NCBI GenBank assembly: GCA_002221725.1
Contig: NJFT01000007.1
Coordinates: forward strand, 62,001-126,000
Origin: Scedosporium boydii
Taxonomy: Eukaryota; Ascomycota; Sordariomycetes; Microascales; Microascaceae
Direction: 5' to 3'
DNA length: 64,000 bases
A program made the translations under genes and the position numbers. Position 1 is the stretch's first letter; every line of letters starts with the position of its first letter. Below the pieces are notes generated by a model that searched no databases, was not told the origin of the DNA, and saw only the letters and a program-made list of their open reading frames with translations. Below are positions 57,159 through 64,000 of this stretch, piece by piece.

Positions 57159-58622
57159 TCACTGCGAAAAGTCGTCATGAAGCCAGGGATCGTTGAGAAA
57201 GTTCTTTCGCCGTCTGTCGCTCCTTGGGACTCTATCTGAGCATTCGCTTCACAAACTCGATAAACATCCTCTTCTCTTCCCCGGCTATGACATCGATAGT
57301 GCCTTCGAAGCTGAAGCCTGGGGGTACGAGACTAGGATCCTTTAATTTGCCTGGAGAAACTGTTAGACTAGACAACGTTTGCTAAAAGAGAAACCAAACC
57401 CATACCATCACTCTCATAGAACATTGACGTCCGTTGACCCTGACGTAAAAGGTCGTCTGGAGCCTTCCCCAGAAGACTAGTGATTTGTGCGAGATGGCGC
57501 TGGTCATCATATTCGCCTGTAGTTAGATCTACCGGGTCAAAGAGCTTCTTTCCTTGGAGAAGATCCCACAGCTATTCCGAAAGTTATTTTCGTCAGTCGT
57601 CATCGCAAAGAAAGGCTTAAAAATTTCCATGTTTCCATACCATCACCCTCAAACTCCAAATATCCGCACTGTAAGCATACCCAGCATCGAGGACCACCTC
57701 AGGAGCCCGGTATAGTTTAGCCTCGATACAGCCAGAGTGTGGGACGTCTCCTCGGACAGACAATCCAAGGCCGGTGATCTGGACGATCGCCGTAGGTATC
57801 AAAAGCCGGCCGTAGTTATTCCGCGAAAGATAGATCGTTCGCCCATCCAGAACTTTCCGGGGTAAGGGATGGTCATACTCATCACGGACGTCGCGTTCCA
57901 GGATTTCTGGGTCCTCAAGTTTCACCATTATGTTGCCTGGTTTAAGATCTATTCTCGGTCAGAAAATGGCGTTTGCAGCGATAGAATCAGGCTCACCAGT
58001 ATGTATCACTTGGCATTCCGTATGGAGGTAGTCGAGTCCCTGGAGGATCATCTGAAGTATCACCTTCAGAACGTCTGAGGGTATTACCCCGTCTACAAAT
58101 CGACGGCAATAAAGCCAAAGCGGTTCGCGGAGAGGCTCGAATACCAAGCAGACATGATCTTGGCCACCATTGTCCGCAGCAAAGGAGTCAACCAGCTTCC
58201 TCACGAAGTGCCAGCCTTCATGGCGGGAATGTTGCCTTGATATGTGCTGGAGAACAGCATGCTCAGATTTAGCCGCGCCTTTACGGGTGTGGTGGTCTTT
58301 GGCATTTATCTTGATGGCTACATATCGCTCCTTTAACCAGCGGCAACTATCCTTCCTGTCAGAAGGGAGGTAAAATACACTTCGGATATAAGAGAACAGA
58401 CCGATATAAATCCCTAGCAAGCTAAACAGTAGAGGCAGAGCCGTAGCCAAGTTTCGTTGCAAGCTGATACCTATTGTTGAGGATTTGGCCAAGGGAAGCT
58501 GGGTAACAACGTTCGGGACTATAGTATGGTGTCTTTTCTTCTTCGACCAGCTCTCGCGGGTTGAGGCGTGAGGTTAACGCCGGCGACGGCGGAAGGCAGC
58601 CGGGAACGCCCAGGTCCGCCAC
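57159..58622 (-). pseudogene. Decayed SRPK-like serine/threonine kinase
   Basis: Reads clearly as an SR-protein kinase relative: RELVEEEKTPYYSPERCYPASLGQILNNRYQLATKLGYGSASTV, KERYVAIKINAKDH, CLVFEPLREPLWLY, VIHTDLKPGNIMVK, RTIYLSRNNYG and KLYRAPEVVLDAGYAYSADIWSL. Exon blocks on the minus strand: to 58402; 58355-57997; 57948-57641; 57571-57406; from 57350. Damage: TAG at 58424-58422 where the family has Trp after STV; the donor of that first intron is a weak GTCTGT; the DFG-like motif reads TGLGLS, losing the metal-binding Asp; SLG reads SLR; a second TAG at 57234-57232 replaces Trp in MLRW-type sequence; and one extra base near 57197-57201 shifts the end, after which LNDPW is recovered in another frame. 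No ATG start is visible. Non-functional as a kinase unless recoded. Confidence 0.85.
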
Positions 58623-59117
58623 TTAGGGGTGAGCATTGGCGGGAAAATAAGACATAAAAAAGAAGAAGAAAAGATCACTAGCTGTTATCCTGCTCTCACC
58701 ATCAACTACGTAACGAAATAGGTGCTCTGACCTAAAACATTACGAATGAAGCGCAAGAAGGCCACCTGGTCGACAGAGACGAGTTAGTGTTGGGAGATTG
58801 TGTGCGGGAGAACGCGGTGCAATCACGGCCCCGAATTCATCGATGTCAATACTGATCCAACTTTCAGCCACCGCCATGCAACCGATCCAAATGCACCTGA
58901 CTCTCGCAAGTGAGCGGCTTCAGAAAATGTTATGCAACTCCGAGATATTGGTCTGCCATTACGAATTACGAATTAGCTAAAAAAGCATCAATAGCGCTAT
59001 CCCAGACAGCTGCCACCACATCTTTGAGGATCTCCCACTAATACGCTGCAACAATCTTCAAAAGCAGCTACCTTGACTGCGACTTCGCCATTCGCTCCTC
59101 ATAGCCTTTCCATAACC
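58623..59117. other. Intergenic between kinase pseudogene and SET gene
   Basis: No gene seen. Nothing distinctive apart from a short AATTACGAATTA repeat near 58960. Confidence 0.5.
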
Positions 59118-60159
59118 TCACTTCAAAGATAGCGTTTGCAGCATCACGGTAACGTCATGATCTGCGGCATCTCCTCGCCCATAGAGTTGTAAGGCCACGC
59201 AGAACTTTCCTAACCAGGTCGCTTGTGTCAATGCGAGCCTGGCGACTGTGGCATTGCTTTCTGTTCTGAACAAGGCGGCTATTTTCGATGCGCCTGAGTA
59301 AAACTCTTGTACCGTGAAATGGTCCAATAATCCCTCCTCCTCCAGTAGAAACATGACCAGAAGGTTATAGATCAACCTAGCTGAGAGGGGGATGCTGAAA
59401 TCTCTTGCTGCTTGTTGGAGTTGAGGATCAACAACGGTGGAAGGCGGAGACTTCTGCCCATCCAAATCCTCACCACGTGTAAGGTATTGTAGGCTCCGAA
59501 TGAATGTTCGGCGCATGTCACTGAGTTGTTGGAAGGGGGTGCCTATTAGACAGGCCTTGCAATCGCACACAAAACGTAGCGCTTGGTCGCGTTCACGTTT
59601 AGTCCTGCATTCGAAGCCCGAATTGTAACAGAAAGTAATCTCTTCCCCCGCCGCAATGTCCCTGATAGCGAAGCTTGCAATGGTGTCTTCGTTGGTCTCT
59701 GGAAGCTTGGAGTTGGGTAGACATGAGTGGTTGATGCGGGAATGAAGGGTGAAGAGGCCAACAACTGGCGGGTCATTAAGCTGGAGGTTGCCGCCAGATT
59801 TCACCGTGAAGCAGTTTTCGGAAAACGCTTCTATCATAGACCGGAAAGGCCTTGCGCCATTATAGCGGAGGCATAGAAGCTGTTGCTTCTTGTTAGGGGT
59901 CAACTTGTGAAATGCCGCCCAGACATCCTCTTCCGTGATCTCTTGGTGCCACTTCTGGATGACGAAAAGAGGCTTCTCTCTCAAGATCAAGGCGCCTTTC
60001 TCAATTCGCCTCGTGGCGATAGCACCCCATCCCTTGCCGGGTGAAGGTTTCAATTCAAACGGCGCATCGTTGGGCACCTGGAGGCTCTGATAGGCTAGAA
60101 GAAGGTAAGTTACACGCCCAACCAAACGCCTGAAGCCACTTACGGTGATTTGAAGACAT
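59118..60159 (-). CDS. SET-domain protein (SMYD/SET5-like)
   Basis: Probable protein-lysine methyltransferase, 330 aa. Minus-strand exons 60159-60144 (MSSNH) and 60094-59118; intron 48 nt (GTAAGT..CTAG). The SET core is PFELKPSPGKGWGAIATRRIEKGALILREKPLF at about residues 16-50, then LFTLHSRINHSCLPNS near 125 (the NHSC substrate and cofactor motif), and AIRDIAAGEEITFCYN (EEIT..Y) near 155. A post-SET-like cysteine cluster is CDCKAC. No MYND zinc finger is seen between the SET halves, so this resembles the short fungal SET proteins rather than true SMYD. The C-terminal helical half (about 205-330) is typical of that group. Substrate unknown. Confidence 0.87.
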
Positions 60160-61069
60160 GGTTATCTATTTTGATAGCCGCCTTGCTGGGGATATTCTCC
60201 GCGCCGGAAGGCAGACACTAATTGATATCGGCCCTGTCACTTCGAGGCAGGCATCCCACAAATCTGGTTCCGTGACATGTGGCACGTTGGATACGATGAG
60301 GACGAAGCCCTGGGGATGAAGCCCTGGAGGCCGAAAACCATTGATTGCAACCGGGTACTGACATGATCTAGTCACGTGGATTTGGTGAGACCTGAGCCGA
60401 TGAAGTTGTTGCTCAAAAGGAAGGAATCGTGATACTCTCATCGAGGCAATGCGGCGTGACGGAACCCACGCCCATCGCATTCGGTTACCAGCCAAGACCA
60501 AGAGCCCTGGTCGTTTAGTGAATTCTCACTCAGGCGAGAGATAAAGCAGTCACATTTCACATCAAGGACTCGGCCTCAGCCTTTTCACCGTCTCTTCATC
60601 ACAGGCCCAGACTCTCGAACGACCCGATGCCAACTCAGCCCCATAGAGCAGACACCGACGACAGACTAGTCCATACGACCATAGCTCGCAGACAATTGAG
60701 GGTCCCGTCCACTCCCCTGTACACAAGCTGCGAAGCGCCGGATTAGACGCCGGAGCAGTTGCCCTCTGCCGTCGAGTGGCGTTATATCTTCCTGTTTTAG
60801 AAATCTGATTCCGCACCCCATTATTTTTATCATTGACGGAAAGAGGCAACAGTATGCGACATGTTCTCTGAAATCTGATATCTAATCAAACACGAACCAG
60901 TTTGCGTTTGATGCGTGGGGGTGCAGATCTGCTCATCTCCCCAGTATCCACGGTCTCCGGGATTATCTCTAGGACGAGACGCACGTATAATGATTTAAGG
61001 GACGCTGGTGCCGTATCCATGACCTCTCATTCTCGTGGAGGCCGCGTTTGCCTGGTCTTCTCTGCAAAC
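60160..61069. other. Intergenic, 0.9 kb, no gene recognised
   Basis: Divergent upstream region of the SET gene and the secreted-protein remnant. Frames here show no motifs. Confidence 0.5.
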
Positions 61070-62102
61070 ATGGCGCGCTCGAAGATTCTATATCGCTGCT
61101 TGGCCCTCCTCCTAGTCATCACCCTCGGTGCCAGTTCTGTTCTCCCACTAAGCTTAATGGTGATTCCTATCCTTTTACTATCTTTCTCGCACCCATCTTC
61201 CCGGCATGTTTCTACAACAGCTGTGTAAAACTTACCGGGTTGCTCTTCTCTTGGATACTTGCTAACCTTGCTCGAACAAAGTGACTCTAGCCTACTCTCC
61301 CTAAGCCGTCGTCAGGCGGACGAAGAGTTCCCAGATGGGACGCCGCAATGCGAACCATCCTGTCAGGTCAGCAGATGCGGTGGCGGCGTCTGCTCGGCGA
61401 ATCTGTTCCTCCTCCGGTGTGATTTCGTCCTAGTTCTCTCCCCTCTAGCAGCGCGAGGGTGGGACTGGAACGAGATCAACGCGACCCTGGAGGCTTCGGA
61501 GAACCCACTCGTGAAGCGGGTCATTGGCATGCCACCTGGGAACCCTAACTAGGTTCCGCGCCCGAGCAATGCGCAGATCGCGGCCTACTTGCCGTTCACG
61601 TTTAATGGGGGCGAGAATGCCTATTTTGGGGCACCCTCCCCGACCGTCTCCGGTATAGAGATTCCCAACTTCGTTATCCGCTCAGTTGTGACACTGCTAC
61701 GCTAGATTTCAGCTCTCCACCCCCATCCCCAATGGTTACAAGGCTTACATCCCGCCAACTGGCCCTCCCATCGACTGGAATCTCTTCAACGACGACGACA
61801 AGACGCAGATTTACATCATGACGCCGGTTCGAGATGGTCATTCAGCCTCCGAAAACAAGATCCAGTATGGAAATCGTGTACAGACGATCATCGATGCGGT
61901 GTCGCATGTCATTCCCGGCCGGTCAAAGGGGAGGATATACCCCTACAAGCGGCTGCGGTACCATATTCCAGCGGATTTTGCGCAGGTTAACACAAACCAG
62001 CGTGGGATAGCGCTATTCCAGTATGATCCAAATAGCAACGGCCAAGGGCAGAGGGGTTGGAGGCTTTTCTTTGAGAATTCGAGGGTCGATGGGAAGGTGT
62101 GA
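61070..62102 (+). pseudogene. Decayed gene for an uncharacterised secreted fungal protein
   Basis: ATG 61070 opens MARSKILYRCLALLLVITLGASSVLP, a good signal peptide. An intron (from about 61160 to 61281 or 61290) then leads to RRQADEEFPDGTPQCEPSCQVSRCGGGVC and ARGWDWNEINATLEASENPLVKRVIG, but no pair of splice sites keeps frame. TAG at 61550-61552 interrupts; the same frame resumes VPRPSNAQIAAYLPFTFNGGENAYFG and IEIPNFVIRSV before another TAG near 61702. The last part is in a different frame: STPIPNGYKAYIPPTGPPIDWNLFNDDDKTQIYIMTP, ending GIALFQYDPNSNGQGQRGWRLFFEN and TGA. From memory of similar fungal proteins, a central block seems missing, which suggests an internal deletion. Function of the family is unknown to me. 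Confidence 0.6.
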
Positions 62103-62151
62103 GCCTGTGTGGCATTGAGATATGCATCAAGTCCAACCGTATTCTGAGGCG

Positions 62152-64000
62152 TTAATCGTGAGAACTATCAAGAGCGTCCGCAACCCGTCTCGGCGGACAG
62201 GGATACTCGCCCAACCGATCAGGTTCCCTCCATAGTCGCAGACCCTTCCATTCTTGCTTTCTATGCTCCTTCGCATCAGGCCATATGGAATTCAGAATAG
62301 CCTCGTAGAATAGATCAATGTCATTGCTCAGCTTCTTCTCGGCCTCCTTCGTCTCCTCGGACTCGATCTCTGCTGTATAGTATTCGTCGCGGCCAGCCCT
62401 CTGGTTGCGAATTCGGACCCAGTGCCGGCCTAGGCACCGTGCAATCGTATAAAATGGCCTATCGACATATGCGCTCCCGAAATCCCCTGCACTAGTGGGG
62501 CGGATGCTAATAATTCGAGGAGTACGTTGGAAGGATAAGGAGTTGAAGATATCTGCTGCGACTATATCGTCCACAGCAACATTTATGAATGCGTCGCGGA
62601 GGTATTTAGAAGCTATATCTACGTCGCTTTCGGGTAGCTGCTTCTCGACATCAGTCAACTCTGATTCAGCTTCTTCCATCGCATGGAGGTTGGAGCAGTC
62701 TAGGAGCAGGCTAAGGCAGTCGAGATGAGGCAGCTGGCTGAGAGCTCTGTAAGTTCGCACCTCCTCCTCCTCATTGCCCTTAGATCGGGGAATAAGAAGT
62801 TCAACATCTTCGAGGCTCGGACAATCGTAAGTCAACTGTTCGATACGAGAGCGCGACAGGATATAAGGTTTCAAGTCAAGGTATCTCCCGCGTTCCGGGA
62901 TAAGTCTAAGCCTCCGCAAGGATGAGCCGTGAGAAAGAACAGCCTCAAAAGCCTCATCGCCAAAGATACCATCAATTTGTATATTGATAGTGGTCTCAGC
63001 AAGCGCAAGAATGAAGCGAGAGCCGTGTCGAGATGTTCCTGCTCGAGGAAATCGAAAGAGGACATAGAGAGAGCTAGGGTTTGAAGGGACACTAGGCCCT
63101 GGCTCTTAGCAACTTCAGTGAGAATCTGCAGTGCAGCGAGACTTGTAGACGCGAAGAGAAGATGCAAAGACTGAAGTAGGTTAAAGTCTGTGTGGTTGCT
63201 CCAAGTCGTGACGATCTGGGGGGTCAGGCATTCGCCGTCTGCAAGTACCAAGCTCTCAAGTGCACCAAGTCCGTCATCGGGAAAACCGTGCGAATCGTTG
63301 AGGAAAAATCCTGCCCATGGGGGTCTCGGAGCTGATAGAGCCCTGTAGTGCTCGATGGTCGCACCTGGGCCCTTCGCCCATATAGAAACAGCCTCTAGGG
63401 CGCAAAGTCTCCCAGCTACCATTCGCAGAATTGCTTCTTCATTAAAACTGATGCGGCCGCGCGAATCAAAGCCAGATGCAGTGCCACGCGCTCGAATGCT
63501 TGACAGGCATGGCGATGAGGCGAGGATGTATTCGTCATGGTCGATGTCGTGGAGGCTGGACGCAGGCTGATAAAGACTGCGCAAACAGAAACTATGGACG
63601 TGTAGGCGGGGTCTCAATGCATGGGTGTGCAGCACTTCAAGTATACATACTGGCACCTGATCTTCGCATGCGTAGACGACGTCGTCGAGCTGGATCAGTT
63701 CCCCGATGAAGCTGGCTAAAAGGGACCATGCAGCCTGATCTCGCACCCGGTCTTGCCCGGCCGAGCCAGGCCCCGTAGGATCAAAGTCAACTGGTTTCAG
63801 GGCCGGCCCCCAAAAGTCGCCGTCGTCGTCGGGCGGCCAGTAGTCATGCGCAGGACCGTTCGCTCCCTGCAAGCTCGCCCGTTCACTATGGCCGCCACCA
63901 GATTGCCTTTCGCCAGATGCGACGCGTGACATCGAGCTGCGGATCTCGAGTCGTCTCACGTAGGGTAAATTGTCACGAGCTGCCAACACATCCGTCAGAG
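62152..64000 (-). pseudogene. LRR/F-box-like protein gene, frameshifted and cut by the window edge
   Basis: Two overlapping minus-strand frames read as one protein. The upstream frame runs from the right edge to about 63020 (LTDVLAARDNLPYVRRLEIRS, then leucine-rich LESLVLADGECLTPQIVT, NLLQSLHLLFASTSLAALQIL and LVSLQTLALSMSSFDF). The downstream frame continues FILALAETTINIQIDGIFGDEAFEAVLSHGSSLRRLRLIPE, through CPSLEDVELLIP, to the stop at 62152-62154. The change of frame falls at about 63015-63035, where neither strand shows an obvious intron, so a one-base indel or an unseen intron is likely. The 5' end lies beyond position 64000. The pattern resembles fungal F-box/LRR hypothetical proteins; an F-box, if present, is outside the window. 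Confidence 0.6.

Overview
The window is nuclear DNA of a filamentous ascomycete (Pezizomycotina). The protein families point to Sordariomycetes or Leotiomycetes, but the species cannot be fixed from sequence alone. Supporting evidence: most genes are split by short GT-AG introns (46-133 nt, one of 247 nt) with fungal branch sites such as TACTAAC. The gene set is typical of this group: an FlbA/Sst2-type RGS regulator, a CSC1/OSCA channel, a DUF7053 protein, a CYSTM protein, Leu5 and a METTL4-like enzyme. No bacterial operons, tRNA, rRNA or intact transposon were found.

Layout. 0-3 kb: NCS1 permease (+) converging on RIB7 (-). 5.8-8.5 kb: CYSTM protein (+) and an FAD monooxygenase (-). 11.6-20.3 kb: a compact housekeeping block with a long CSC1-type channel (+), a DUF427 protein (-), HGH1 (-) and ENP1 (+); HGH1 and ENP1 are divergent. 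20.9-26.5 kb: an uncharacterised gene with an in-frame TAG, ribokinase (+) and CDC73 (+). 26.5-41.1 kb: a gene desert of about 14.6 kb. 41.1-56 kb: flbA/SST2-like RGS (+), DUF7053 protein (-), ORC4 carrying an N-terminal PHD finger and AT-hooks (-), LEU5 carrier (-), METTL4-like methyltransferase (+) and mitochondrial ribosomal protein MRP20 (-). 57-64 kb: a decayed SRPK-like kinase, a SET-domain gene, a decayed secreted-protein gene and a frameshifted LRR-like gene running off the right edge.

Two features stand out. First, the gene desert holds at least 19 exact copies of the 9-mer TACTTCGTA (either strand) in about 12 kb. Several belong to a 16-bp near-palindrome, TACGRAGTACTTCGTA, and some sit in hairpins. 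I counted only two other copies, both in the 8.5-11.6 kb intergenic gap. Second, the right end is a zone of gene decay: two TGG-to-TAG stops of the RIP type plus a frameshift in the kinase, a stop and a probable internal deletion in its secreted-protein neighbour, and a frame break in the LRR gene.

Exon structures were built by hand from splice signals and checked for frame: every intact multi-exon gene model below sums to a whole number of codons. Family assignments come from recognising motifs, not from a database search.
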